Source of the DNA: Pseudomonas sp. Q1-7
Lineage (GTDB): Bacteria; Pseudomonadota; Gammaproteobacteria; Pseudomonadales; Pseudomonadaceae
Length of the DNA stretch: 64,000 nt
Direction: 5' to 3'
NCBI RefSeq assembly: GCF_028010285.1
Contig: NZ_CP116304.1
Span: 4,480,501-4,544,500 of the forward strand
The position numbers and the translations under genes are program-made. The notes below the pieces were generated by a model. That model saw only the letters and a program-made list of their open reading frames with translations. It was not told the DNA's origin and did not search any database. The first letter of the stretch is position 1, and each line of letters begins with the position of its first letter. Shown piece by piece: positions 9,458 to 17,474 of this stretch.

Positions 9458-10255
9458 ATGGGCATCAGTCGCCAGGCCTATTACCAGCGCAACCGGACGG
9501 CGGATCGCCGCGGCCATCAGGATCGACAGGTCGCCCAGTTCGTGCGGCACCTGCGGATGCGTCAGCCGCGCCTGGGCACACGGAAACTGCATTTCGTGCT
9601 TCAGCGTCAGGCCGACCCGAGGCTGCGGGTCGGGCGGGATCGCCTGTTTCGCGTGCTGGCCGAGCACCGGCTGCTGATCTTGCCCAAGCGGGCGTATCAC
9701 AAGACCACTCAAAGCTTTCACCGCTTCTATCGCCACCCCAATCTGCTCAAGCCCGGCCCGCAGCAAGTGCAGCCCGACGCGCCGGAACGGGTCTGGGTCG
9801 CCGACATCACCTACCTGCCCAGCCAAAGCGGCCCGTTGTACCTGAGCCTGGTCACCGATGCCTACTCGCGCAAGATCGTGGGGCACCATGTCCATGAAGG
9901 GCTGCATGCCGAGTCGGTTGCCCGGGCTTTTAGCCTGGCCTTGCAGCGGCGCCGGACGCGCCAGCCCCTGGTGCATCACTCGGACCGTGGCATCCAGTAC
10001 TGCTCGGCGCATTACCAACGCCTGCATGCCCAGCACGGCATTACCTGCTCGATGACCGATGGCTATGACTGCTACCAGAACGCCCTGGCCGAGCGGGTCA
10101 ACGGCATCCTGAAGAACGAACTGCTGACCCAGACTCCAGCGAACCTGGTACAAGCCCGCCGGATGGTGCGCGAGGCCGTGGACATCTATAACCGGGAACG
10201 CCCTCACCAAGCCCTGAAATACAAAACGCCCGATGCGGTGCATCGGGCGTTTTGA
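9458..10255 (+). CDS. IS3-family OrfB transposase catalytic subunit (rve integrase fold)
   Basis: 265 residues from the ATG; the open frame extends back to 9389, adding KAYRQVLTQRQVQGLSVSRA before the ATG, and OrfB is normally made as an OrfAB fusion by -1 frameshifting. Catalytic triad is intact: Asp in VWVADITYLP, Asp in HHSDRGIQYCS, Glu in NALAERVNGILK, plus the closing YNRERPHQAL motif. Here orfB lies in the +1, not the -1, frame of orfA because the A run is one base short, so fusion production by the usual route is doubtful. The last 11 codons form a perfect hairpin (see 10223-10253). Confidence 0.9.
   Translation: MGISRQAYYQRNRTADRRGHQDRQVAQFVRHLRMRQPRLGTRKLHFVLQRQADPRLRVGRDRLFRVLAEHRLLILPKRAYHKTTQSFHRFYRHPNLLKPGPQQVQPDAPERVWVADITYLPSQSGPLYLSLVTDAYSRKIVGHHVHEGLHAESVARAFSLALQRRRTRQPLVHHSDRGIQYCSAHYQRLHAQHGITCSMTDGYDCYQNALAERVNGILKNELLTQTPANLVQARRMVREAVDIYNRERPHQALKYKTPDAVHRAF
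10223..10253. terminator. Bidirectional hairpin terminator embedded in the end of orfB
   Basis: Perfect 14-bp inverted repeat AAAACGCCCGATGC / GCATCGGGCGTTTT with a 3-nt loop, giving a GC stem flanked by A4 and T4, so it can act on both strands. It lies within the last codons of orfB. On the minus strand it is the first hairpin met by transcripts leaving hda. Confidence 0.7.
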
Positions 10256-10275
10256 GGTCTGGATCCTGGCCTGAT

Positions 10276-10303
10276 AGGTGTAAACCTATTTCAGGACTAG
10301 ACA
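10276..10303 (-). repeat. IS right terminal inverted repeat
   Basis: 28 bp whose complement begins TGTCTAGTCCTGAAATAGG; pairs with 8981-9008 and is followed by the duplicated ACC. Confidence 0.9.
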
Positions 10304-10318
10304 ACCACTTCGGGTCGA

Positions 10319-11023
10319 CTACCAGCCGAAGATTTCCTTGAGGAAGGGAATGGTCAGCTTGCGCTGGGCCTGCAGCGAGGCCTGGTCGAGGATGTCCAGC
10401 AGGTCGAAGAGCAGATTCATGCTGCGCGGACCACGGGTAAGGATGAAACGCCCGACCTCATCGGTCAGGTGCAGGCCACGGCGCGAGGCACGCAACTGCA
10501 GGGCACGCAGTTTGTCCTCGTCGGACAGGGCGTGGAGCTGGAACACCAGGGCCAGGGTGAGGCGCGACTTCAGGTCCGGCAGTTTAATGCCCAACTCGCG
10601 CGGCGATTTGCTGGCCGACAGCAACAGCTTTCGGCCAGCATCACGCAGGCGGTTGAACAGGTGGAACAATCCCTCTTCCCACTCCGGGCGTCCGGCCAGC
10701 GCGTGCAAGTCGTCCAGGCACACCAGCTCGCACTGTTCCAGATTGTCGAAGACTTCCGGACCGTAGTGCACCAGTTCGTCCATTGGCAGGTAGATCGCCT
10801 GCTCGTCGCGCTGCTCGAAGCGCAGGCAGGCGGCCTGCAGCAGGTGACTGCGCCCGGCACCCTCGCCTCCCCAGAGATAGATCAGGCTCTCGGTCCAGCC
10901 GGCGTCGGGCTCGCACAGGCGCTCGACATAGCCGAGAGCCGCAGCGTTGGCGCCGGGATAGAAGTTGGCGAAGGTGGCGTCGTCACGCAGACGCACACTC
11001 AGGGGAAGCTGGATCGGTGTCAT
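10319..11023 (-). CDS. hda: DnaA regulatory inactivator Hda
   Basis: 234 residues, AAA+ ATPase homologous to DnaA domain III. With the DNA-bound sliding clamp it stimulates ATP hydrolysis by DnaA and so prevents re-initiation. N-terminal clamp-binding motif is QLPLSVRL (residues 4-11); Walker A is degenerate as GGEGAGRSHLL; Walker B is LVCLDDLHAL; the arginine region is FKSRLTLALV-like (LPDLKSRLTL). ATG overlaps the stop of the upstream transporter gene (ATGA), so the pair is translationally coupled. Its original terminator is now separated from it by the IS. Confidence 0.93.
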   Translation of the reverse strand: MTPIQLPLSVRLRDDATFANFYPGANAAALGYVERLCEPDAGWTESLIYLWGGEGAGRSHLLQAACLRFEQRDEQAIYLPMDELVHYGPEVFDNLEQCELVCLDDLHALAGRPEWEEGLFHLFNRLRDAGRKLLLSASKSPRELGIKLPDLKSRLTLALVFQLHALSDEDKLRALQLRASRRGLHLTDEVGRFILTRGPRSMNLLFDLLDILDQASLQAQRKLTIPFLKEIFGW

Positions 11024-12114
11024 GCCGTACTGGGAGGGTCGTCGGGACCGCTACTCGACTGTCCGTAAAGGTCGGAAAGTTTATAGAAATCATGCGCATG
11101 GCGCAGCAAAACCATGATCACCGCCGCCACGGGCAAAGCCAGCAGCACGCCGGTGAAGCCAAACAGCTGGCCGCCGGCAAGTATCGCAAAGATCACCGCC
11201 ACTGGATGCAGCCCGATGCGATCGCCCACCAGCAGCGGCGTCAGCAACATGCCTTCGAGCAATTGGCCCACGCCGAAAACCGCGGCCACGCCGATCAGCG
11301 GATAGAGTTCGAAGCCGCCGAACTGGAACAGGGTGGCGATCAGCGCGGCGCCGAATCCCACCACGAAGCCCATGTAGGGCACGATGCTGGCAAGGCCCGC
11401 CAGCAGGCCGATCAACAGCCCCAGATCCAGGCCCACCAGCATCAGGCCAGCCGCGTAGATCAGGCCCAGCGCCAGCATCACCAGCAGTTGGCCCCGAACG
11501 AAGGCCCCCAGCACCTCGTGGCACTCCCCCACCAGCCCGACAATGTAGGACTCGCGAGTGCGCGGCAGCAGGCCGCGCAGCTTGGTCATCATCAGGTCCC
11601 AGTCCCGCAACAGGTAGAAGCCCACCACCGGGATCAGCAGCAGGTTGCCCAACCAACCCAGCAACGCCAGCCCGGAGGCGGTAACACTGGCCAGCAAGGT
11701 GCCAGCGATGTCGCCAGTCTGGCCGAGATGACCGCTGAGCACCGCCTTGAGTCGGTCGAAGCGCCAGAAATCCCCGGGTAGTCCCAACTGGCCTTGAGCC
11801 CAGGGCAACGCGGACTGTTGCAGCCAGTCGAGCATCTGCGGCGCAACCTCGTAGAGACGCAACAACTGGCGGCCGAGCATGGGCAGCAGCACCAGCAGCA
11901 GGGCCAGCAGGATCAGCCCGAACAGGCCGAAAACCAGCACCACCCCCCAGGTGCGGGACAGACCCGAGCGTTCCAGGCGGTCCACCAGCGGGTCGCCCAG
12001 GTAGGCCAGCAACATACCCACCAGGAAGGGCGAAAGCACGGGAAGCAGCTGGTACAGCAGCCAGCCCAGAAGCAACAAGCCACCCAGCCAGAGCCAGCGG
12101 CGCGAGTCGGTCAT
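11020..12114 (-). CDS. AI-2E family (PerM-like) transporter
   Basis: 364-residue inner-membrane protein with about eight helices. N-terminal helix pair (WLWLGGLLLLGWLLYQLLP and LVGMLLAYLGDPLV), a soluble segment around residues 70-150, and the C-terminal block with the family-typical GFVVGFGAALIATLFQ and PVAVIFAILAGGQLFGFTGV. Family members export small molecules or ions (TqsA exports AI-2 in E. coli); the substrate here is unknown. Lies between the phosphatidyltransferase gene (1-nt gap) and hda (4-nt overlap) in one operon. Confidence 0.85.
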   Translation of the reverse strand: MTDSRRWLWLGGLLLLGWLLYQLLPVLSPFLVGMLLAYLGDPLVDRLERSGLSRTWGVVLVFGLFGLILLALLLVLLPMLGRQLLRLYEVAPQMLDWLQQSALPWAQGQLGLPGDFWRFDRLKAVLSGHLGQTGDIAGTLLASVTASGLALLGWLGNLLLIPVVGFYLLRDWDLMMTKLRGLLPRTRESYIVGLVGECHEVLGAFVRGQLLVMLALGLIYAAGLMLVGLDLGLLIGLLAGLASIVPYMGFVVGFGAALIATLFQFGGFELYPLIGVAAVFGVGQLLEGMLLTPLLVGDRIGLHPVAVIFAILAGGQLFGFTGVLLALPVAAVIMVLLRHAHDFYKLSDLYGQSSSGPDDPPSTA

Positions 12115-12115
12115 G

Positions 12116-12664
12116 TCAGGCCCTCATCCTTGCGTAGCGAAATTTCCGTCCCCATTCCCAGATGTACTGGGCCCCACTGCCCAGTGTCACCACCAGCACC
12201 AACCCGCCCAGCGGCCCGCGCAGCCCAGCCATTATCGGCATCAGACTGAGCTCCAGCAGCAGGCTCAGCACCAACAGCATCTGCAACAGCGTGGTCAGCT
12301 TGCCCAACAGGTTCGGCAAGAACGCCGCGGGTCCGACCAGTACCCGGAACAGGCCGGCCCCCAGCAGGATCAGCAGGTCCCGCAGGCACACAACCAACGT
12401 CAGCCAGAGCGGCAGCACCTGGGTGAGGGTCAGGCAGATGAAGCTGGTCACCAGCAGCAGCTTGTCCGCCAGCGGATCGAACAGGGAACCGAAGCGGCTG
12501 GTCCAGCCGAAGCGCCGAGCCAGGAAACCATCCAGGGCATCGGAGCAACCCGCCACGGCGAACAGCACCAGCGCCTGGGCATGCCGGTCGGACAGCAGCA
12601 GCCCGGCAATCGGCAGGACGAGTGCCAGGCGCAGCAGGGTCAACAGGTTGGGCAACTGGTGCAT
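12116..12664 (-). CDS. CDP-alcohol phosphatidyltransferase family protein
   Basis: 182-residue integral membrane enzyme. The family motif D-x2-D-G-x2-A-R-x8-G-x3-D-x3-D is present as DALDGFLARR followed by GSLFDPLAD, so all metal-binding aspartates are there. Five or six membrane helices. The family transfers a phosphatidyl group from CDP-diacylglycerol to an alcohol (glycerol-3-phosphate, serine, inositol); length and sequence resemble PgsA, but the housekeeping pgsA of Pseudomonas usually sits beside uvrC, so this is likely a second member with an unassigned acceptor. Confidence 0.83.
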   Translation of the reverse strand: MHQLPNLLTLLRLALVLPIAGLLLSDRHAQALVLFAVAGCSDALDGFLARRFGWTSRFGSLFDPLADKLLLVTSFICLTLTQVLPLWLTLVVCLRDLLILLGAGLFRVLVGPAAFLPNLLGKLTTLLQMLLVLSLLLELSLMPIMAGLRGPLGGLVLVVTLGSGAQYIWEWGRKFRYARMRA

Positions 12665-12702
12665 GACGTTCCCGGAGCGGGTAGGCCAGCAGTTTACGCC
12701 CG

Positions 12703-13740
12703 CTACCAGTGGAAGCGCAGCAGGTTGTTGCGCGGCACCACCTGGGGCGCCGGCGCAGCCTGCGGGTCGGCGACGGGAGCCGGCGCGGCCGGGGCTTCCG
12801 GCGGGGACTCCTGCAGACCGGCCAGGGCCAACTGGGCGCGCAACTGTTCGGGGCTGGCGTTGACCTGGTACTCCAGGCGGTCGCCATCGACCTTCAGCAG
12901 GCGCGCGCCGAAGGGTTCCAGCAGGCGTGACAGCTCGGCATAGCGGGCCAGATCGGCGCCCCGCACCTCCAGCGCCAGGCTTTGGCCGGCACCGGGCGCG
13001 ACCACGAAGCGCGGCGCCAGGCGCTGGCTCACGGCCGACATCACCGCGTCAGCCAGCGCGGCGTTGTCGGCCCCTTCGGCGGTGCCCTGCTCGCGGCCGT
13101 CCCCCAGCCACAGACGCCACTGGGCCTGCCACTTGCCGTCGGCCTCGCTGGCATCCACCGCCAGCAGGGCATCCGCGTCATAGCGCTCGGACGCCTGGGT
13201 CAGTGCGCCGGGCTGGGCGGAAGTGAGTTGTTCGGGAGTCGCCAGCAGCTGTTCGTTGAGGTCCGCCAGCGGCAGGCGCAGCGGCAAGCCCCGATTCTGC
13301 GCGGCCTGGCGCAGCGGCGTGGCGGCATCCTGGCCGTCCCCCACCAGGCTGGCGCTGGCAGCACTGCGGTTCAGCCACCAGGCCAGGATGGCCGGGCGAT
13401 TGGCGCTCCACAGCGGAATGCCGGCCTGGCGCAGGGTGCGTTCGGTGGTTATGGGGTCGAAATCCACCACCAGGGTCTGGCCTTCGTAGCCATATTGGCT
13501 GATCAGTTGCTGCGGGTCCTGGCGCACGGCCGCGAGGGACGGGTGCTGGGCGGCTTTGGGGTCGCCGGACAGGCGCAGCACCAGGGTGTCCAGGGCGCGC
13601 ACCAGGGCCTGGTTACGCTCATCCGGTTGCTGCGAGGTGACAGGTTCACGCACCTGGTAGAGGTTACTGACCGTCTCGGCATGGGCCGACAGGCCGAGCA
13701 GTGTGAGGCAGAGCAGGAAAGCTTGAGCGATCAGGCGCAT
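12703..13740 (-). CDS. DUF2066 periplasmic protein
   Basis: 345 residues with a cleavable signal peptide (MRLIAQAFLLCLTLLGLSAHA). The ATG at 13740 is used because the codons before it do not look like protein and this gives a perfect signal peptide. Conserved DUF2066 features: the N-terminal QALVRALDTLVLRLSGDP and the YGYEGQTLVVDFD segment. The C-terminal 45 residues are an alanine/proline-rich linker ending in RNNLLRFHW. Function unknown. Divergent from purM with about 230 nt between starts, and likely the first gene of the minus-strand operon running to hda. Confidence 0.8.
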   Translation of the reverse strand: MRLIAQAFLLCLTLLGLSAHAETVSNLYQVREPVTSQQPDERNQALVRALDTLVLRLSGDPKAAQHPSLAAVRQDPQQLISQYGYEGQTLVVDFDPITTERTLRQAGIPLWSANRPAILAWWLNRSAASASLVGDGQDAATPLRQAAQNRGLPLRLPLADLNEQLLATPEQLTSAQPGALTQASERYDADALLAVDASEADGKWQAQWRLWLGDGREQGTAEGADNAALADAVMSAVSQRLAPRFVVAPGAGQSLALEVRGADLARYAELSRLLEPFGARLLKVDGDRLEYQVNASPEQLRAQLALAGLQESPPEAPAAPAPVADPQAAPAPQVVPRNNLLRFHW

Positions 13741-13969
13741 GACGAACTCTCTGGAGGCGAACAGGTGCAGCATAGGCCGCAATCGAAGGGCTATACCTTA
13801 ATCAGCCGTCCGACCCGCGGCAACGCGGTCCGTTCCCGGGACTTTTCTTGCGGGGCCGACCGCTGCCGATGGCCGCTACCGGGCAAGCCTGATAAAATCG
13901 CGCGCCTTCGCAAACCGGCAGCCAGACTTGCCGGTCGATCCTCGAATTTCCCCCTATAGGCCTGGATTT

Positions 13970-15028
13970 ATGAGCAAGCAACCCTCCCTGAGCTACAAGG
14001 ACGCCGGTGTAGACATCGACGCTGGTGAAGCCCTGGTCGAACGCATCAAAGGCGTGGCCAAGCGCACCGCGCGCCCGGAAGTGATGGGCGGACTGGGCGG
14101 CTTCGGCGCCCTCTGCGAGATCCCGGCCGGCTACAAGCAGCCAGTGCTGGTTTCCGGCACCGACGGCGTCGGCACCAAGCTGCGCCTGGCGCTGAACCTG
14201 AACAAGCACGACAGCATCGGCCAGGATCTGGTCGCCATGTGCGTGAACGACCTGGTGGTCTGCGGCGCCGAGCCGCTGTTCTTCCTCGACTACTACGCCA
14301 CCGGCAAGCTCAACGTCGATGTGGCCGCCACCGTGGTCACCGGCATCGGCGCCGGTTGTGAACTGGCCGGCTGCTCCCTGGTGGGTGGCGAAACCGCCGA
14401 AATGCCCGGCATGTACGAAGGCGAGGACTACGACCTGGCCGGCTTCTGCGTCGGCGTGGTGGAAAAGGCCGAGATCATCGACGGCTCCAAGGTCCGCACC
14501 GGCGACACCCTGATCGCCCTGCCCTCCTCCGGCCCGCACTCCAACGGCTACTCGCTGATCCGCAAGATCATCGAAGTCAGTGGCGCCGACATCGAGCAGG
14601 TGCAGCTCGACGGCAAGCCCCTGGCCGACCTGCTGATGGCGCCGACCCGCATCTACGTCAAGCCGTTGCTGCAACTGATCAAGGAAACCGGCGCGGTGAA
14701 GGCCATGGCCCACATCACCGGCGGCGGCCTGCTGGACAACATCCCGCGCGTGCTGCCGGAAAACGCCCAAGCGGTGATCGATGTCGCCAGCTGGCAGCGC
14801 CCGGCGGTCTTCGACTGGCTGCAGGAGCACGGCAACGTCGACGAGACCGAAATGCACCGCGTACTCAATTGCGGCGTCGGCATGGTCATCTGCATTGCAC
14901 CGGAGCAGGCCGAAGCCGCGCTCAAGGTCCTGCGCGCCGCCGGCGAGCAGCCCTGGATCATCGGTGAAATCGCCGTGGCCGCCGAAGATGCCCCGCGCGT
15001 CGTGCTGAACAACCTGAAAAGCCACTGA
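13970..15028 (+). CDS. purM: Phosphoribosylformylglycinamidine cyclo-ligase (AIR synthetase)
   Basis: 352 residues; fifth step of purine synthesis, ATP-dependent ring closure of FGAM to AIR. Characteristic segments: [19 protein letters not shown] at the N-terminus, [14 protein letters not shown] and the glycine-rich [11 protein letters not shown] nucleotide-binding region, and [16 protein letters not shown]. The length agrees with the family. The stop overlaps the purN start (TGATG), which couples translation of consecutive-pathway enzymes. A -10-like TAAAAT lies about 75 nt upstream, but no certain purine operator is seen. Confidence 0.97.
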   Translation: MSKQPSLSYKDAGVDIDAGEALVERIKGVAKRTARPEVMGGLGGFGALCEIPAGYKQPVLVSGTDGVGTKLRLALNLNKHDSIGQDLVAMCVNDLVVCGAEPLFFLDYYATGKLNVDVAATVVTGIGAGCELAGCSLVGGETAEMPGMYEGEDYDLAGFCVGVVEKAEIIDGSKVRTGDTLIALPSSGPHSNGYSLIRKIIEVSGADIEQVQLDGKPLADLLMAPTRIYVKPLLQLIKETGAVKAMAHITGGGLLDNIPRVLPENAQAVIDVASWQRPAVFDWLQEHGNVDETEMHRVLNCGVGMVICIAPEQAEAALKVLRAAGEQPWIIGEIAVAAEDAPRVVLNNLKSH

Positions 15029-15678
15029 TGGCCGCACGCTGTGATGTGGTGGTGCTGATCTCCGGCTCCGGCAGCAACCTGCAGGCGCTGATCGACAGCA
15101 TCACCGGCGACGACCATCCGGCCCGCATCCGCGCGGTGATTTCCAACCGCGCCGATGCCTTCGGCCTGGAGCGCGCGAAGAAGGCCGGCATCGACACCCG
15201 GGTGCTCGACCACAAGGCCTATGCCGACCGCGAAGCCTTCGACGCCGCGCTGATCGAAACCATCGATGCCTACGCCCCACAACTGGTGGTGCTGGCGGGT
15301 TTCATGCGGATTCTCACGCCCGGTTTCGTGCGCCACTATCAGGGGCGCCTGCTGAACATTCACCCGTCGCTGTTGCCCAAGTACAAGGGCCTGCATACCC
15401 ACCAGCGCGCGCTGGAGGCCGGCGATGCCGAGCATGGCTGCAGCGTGCACTTCGTCACCGAGGAACTCGATGGCGGCCCTCTGGTGGTGCAGGCCCTGAT
15501 CCCGGTAGAGTCGGACGACACGCCGGATAGCCTGGCCCAGCGGGTTCACGTGCAGGAACACCGGATTTATCCGCTGGCCATGCGCTGGTTTGCCGAAGGC
15601 AGGCTGCGCCTGGGCCCTGACGGCGCCGAACTGGATGGACAAGCGTTGCCCCCTTGCGGGCAACAACTGCGTAACTAG
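15028..15678 (+). CDS. purN: Phosphoribosylglycinamide formyltransferase 1
   Basis: 216 residues; transfers a formyl group from 10-formyl-tetrahydrofolate to GAR in purine synthesis. Phosphate-binding N-terminus VVLISGSGSNLQALID; catalytic Asn-His-Asp set in LLNIHPSLLPKYKGLHTH and CSVHFVTEELDGGPLVVQ. ATG overlaps the purM TGA by one base. The DUF3108 gene follows 11 nt later with its own strong ribosome-binding site. Confidence 0.96.
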   Translation: MAARCDVVVLISGSGSNLQALIDSITGDDHPARIRAVISNRADAFGLERAKKAGIDTRVLDHKAYADREAFDAALIETIDAYAPQLVVLAGFMRILTPGFVRHYQGRLLNIHPSLLPKYKGLHTHQRALEAGDAEHGCSVHFVTEELDGGPLVVQALIPVESDDTPDSLAQRVHVQEHRIYPLAMRWFAEGRLRLGPDGAELDGQALPPCGQQLRN

Positions 15679-15689
15679 GAGATTCGCCA

Positions 15690-16406
15690 ATGCGTCGTGC
15701 CTTGTTGTTGCTCCTCGCTTTCTTCACCCTGCCGGCCGGGGCGGCCGAGCTGAAACCCTTCGAGGCCAGCTACACCGCCGACTGGAAGCAACTGCCCATC
15801 AGCGGCACCGCCGGCCGCAGCCTGAAGCAGCTCGACAATGGTCGTTGGGAACTGGACTTCGAAGCGTCCATGCTGGTGGCCAGCCTCAGCGAAGTGAGCA
15901 CCTTCCGCGTCGAAAGCAACGCATTCCTGCCTCTCACCTACCGCTTCAACCGCAGCGGCCTGGGCAAGAGCAAGCAGGTGGAGTTCGATTTCGACTGGGC
16001 CCAGAAACAGATCATCGGCAATGACCGCGGCAACCAGGTGCGTTTCCCCTTGAACCGTGGCCTGCAGGACAAATCCACCTACCAACTGGTGCTCCAGCAT
16101 GACGTCGCCGAGGGCAAGAAGAGCATGAGCTACCAGGTGGTCGACGGCGACGAGATCGAGACCTACGACTTCCGTGTGCTGGGCGAGGAGCGCGTGCGCA
16201 CCAGGGCCGGCCTGGTGGACGCGATCAAGGTGGAACGCGTACGCGACCCCACCCAGAGCAGCCGCAAGACCGTGCTCTGGTTCGCCAAGAACTGGGACTA
16301 CCTGCTGGTCCGCCTGCACCAGGTGGAGAAGGACGGCAAGGAGTACCAGATCATGCTCAAGGAGGGTACGGTGGACGGCAAGCCGGTCAAGGGCTTGCAG
16401 GAGTGA
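15690..16406 (+). CDS. DUF3108 exported protein
   Basis: 238 residues with a signal peptide cleaved near GAA (MRRALLLLLAFFTLPAGAA). The mature part has the beta-rich, basic and aromatic pattern of DUF3108 (FEASYTADWKQLPISGTAGR; LPLTYRFNRSGLGK; LWFAKNWDYLLVRLHQVEKDG). Expected to be periplasmic. RBS TAGGAG 8 nt before ATG. The family commonly follows purN in pseudomonads; function unknown. Ends before a strong terminator. Confidence 0.82.
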   Translation: MRRALLLLLAFFTLPAGAAELKPFEASYTADWKQLPISGTAGRSLKQLDNGRWELDFEASMLVASLSEVSTFRVESNAFLPLTYRFNRSGLGKSKQVEFDFDWAQKQIIGNDRGNQVRFPLNRGLQDKSTYQLVLQHDVAEGKKSMSYQVVDGDEIETYDFRVLGEERVRTRAGLVDAIKVERVRDPTQSSRKTVLWFAKNWDYLLVRLHQVEKDGKEYQIMLKEGTVDGKPVKGLQE

Positions 16407-16420
16407 CGCCTACCCCCAAC

Positions 16421-16449
16421 GAAAACCGGGCCCCGCGCCCGGTTTTTTG
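16421..16449 (+). terminator. Rho-independent terminator of the purM-purN operon
   Basis: Stem AAACCGGGC / GCCCGGTTT around a short GC loop followed by a run of six T on the plus strand. Confidence 0.85.
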
Positions 16450-16542
16450 TGCCTGCGGGAAACAGACCGATACTTGAAGAATCGCCAGGGCGCGCCGCCA
16501 GCGCCTATGCTGTTCATCCGGAATGCCGCAGAGGAATTCGCC

Positions 16543-16818
16543 ATGTCCGAGGACTACTTGCCGCTCTCCTGCGACCTCTACGACTACATCGAGATCGCCT
16601 GCCTGCATCGCTACCAGTTGCATATCGAACTGGCCGGCGGCGCCCGCCTGGACGCCCGCGCCATGACCACCCTGACCACGCCGGACAAGGAGGAATTCCT
16701 CGTCGTGCAGAACGAGGGCGGTCAGGAACGCCTGCGCCTGGATCAGATCACGGCGATCACGCCGCTGACGGAGGGTGCGAGCTTCGGACGGGTGCTGCTG
16801 GGGAATCAGATCTGCTGA
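16543..16818 (+). CDS. rof: Rof-family Rho-binding antiterminator-like protein
   Basis: 91 residues. It follows the Rof pattern closely: LPLSCDLYDYIEIACLHRY at the N-terminus, then LDARA, EFLVV and RLRLDQITAITPL. E. coli Rof binds the Rho hexamer and inhibits termination, and this Sm-like fold protein is expected to act likewise. The ATG at 16543 is preceded by AGAGGAATTCGCC. Its gene stands alone between two terminators, so it should have its own promoter. Function assigned by similarity I recognise, not tested. Confidence 0.75.
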   Translation: MSEDYLPLSCDLYDYIEIACLHRYQLHIELAGGARLDARAMTTLTTPDKEEFLVVQNEGGQERLRLDQITAITPLTEGASFGRVLLGNQIC

Positions 16819-16860
16819 GGACCTGGCACGCCCGCCCTTCCGGCGCCCCGAATGCGCCAT

Positions 16861-16887
16861 GAAAAACCGGGCTTTCGCCCGGTTTCT
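16861..16887. terminator. Terminator between rof-like and DUF2058 genes
   Basis: Stem AAACCGGGC / GCCCGGTTT with a 4-nt loop. It lies between two convergent genes and has A and T flanks on both sides, so it may serve both. Confidence 0.75.
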
Positions 16888-17427
16888 TCACCACATCAGG
16901 TCGTCCGGCACCTTGTAGGCCGCGTACGGATCGTCCTCGTCCGGCTCCTCAAGCTGGGTATTGAGCAGCACCACGCGGCGCGGATCGCGCTCCTGGATGC
17001 GCAGCGCGGCGTCACGCGGGATCACTTCATAACCGCCGCCATGGCGGACGATAGCCAGGGAACCTCGGCTCAGCTTGTCGCGCATCAGGGCGTTGACCGC
17101 GATGCGCTTGACCTTCTTCTCGTCGACGAAGTTGTAGTAATCGTCACTGGTCAGCTTGGGCAGGCGGGTGCCCTCGATCAGTTGCTTGATTTGCGCAGCC
17201 CTGGCCTTCTGGTCGGCCTTTTCCTGCTGCTGGCGGTTCAGTTCCTGATCGCGTGCGGCCTTCTCGGCCTGGGCCTGTTGGGCGGCCTGGCGCAGGGAAT
17301 CATCCTTCTCGACCTGGTTTTTCTTTTCCAGGCGAGTCTGTTTCTGCTGTTGCTTGGTGGCCTGTTTGACCTGCTTTTCATTCACCAGCCCGGCTTTCAG
17401 CAGCTGGTCGCGGAGGGAAAGGCTCAT
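16888..17427 (-). CDS. DUF2058 (YaiL-like) protein
   Basis: 179 residues. Starts MSLSLRDQLLKAGLVNEKQ and has a long charged coiled-coil region of Lys, Gln and Glu (about residues 18-90), then the compact C-terminal part DDYYNFVDEKKVKRIAVN and DPYAAYKVPDDLMW. Reported as a nucleoprotein/polynucleotide-associated protein in E. coli annotations, without a defined activity. The high positive charge of the coiled coil is compatible with RNA or DNA binding. Same strand as mazG, 48 nt downstream of it. Confidence 0.8.
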   Translation of the reverse strand: MSLSLRDQLLKAGLVNEKQVKQATKQQQKQTRLEKKNQVEKDDSLRQAAQQAQAEKAARDQELNRQQQEKADQKARAAQIKQLIEGTRLPKLTSDDYYNFVDEKKVKRIAVNALMRDKLSRGSLAIVRHGGGYEVIPRDAALRIQERDPRRVVLLNTQLEEPDEDDPYAAYKVPDDLMW

Positions 17428-17474
17428 GTCGGTGTTCAGTCTCTCGAGTTATCAGGCTGTTGAAAAACTACCTG

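Larger units (their letters stand above)
8981..10303 (+). mobile_element. IS3-family insertion sequence, 1323 bp, both ends intact
   Basis: Left inverted repeat 8981-9008 and right inverted repeat 10276-10303 match at 24 of 28 positions (both begin TGTC and share GTCCTGAA and AGGTTTACACCT). The flanking trinucleotide ACC is present on both sides (8978-8980 and 10304-10306), the 3-bp target duplication expected of IS3-family transposition. Two reading frames, orfA and orfB, lie inside. The element landed between the convergent DUF2069 and hda genes and broke no coding sequence. Complete ends and duplication suggest a fairly recent insertion; the single-base loss in the frameshift region (see orfB) may nevertheless have crippled it. 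Confidence 0.93.

Noticed and set aside
13741-13969. PurR-type operator before purM
   Set aside because: TCGCAAACCGGCAG around 13906 resembles only half of the enteric box, and Pseudomonas lacks a clear PurR; too weak to list.
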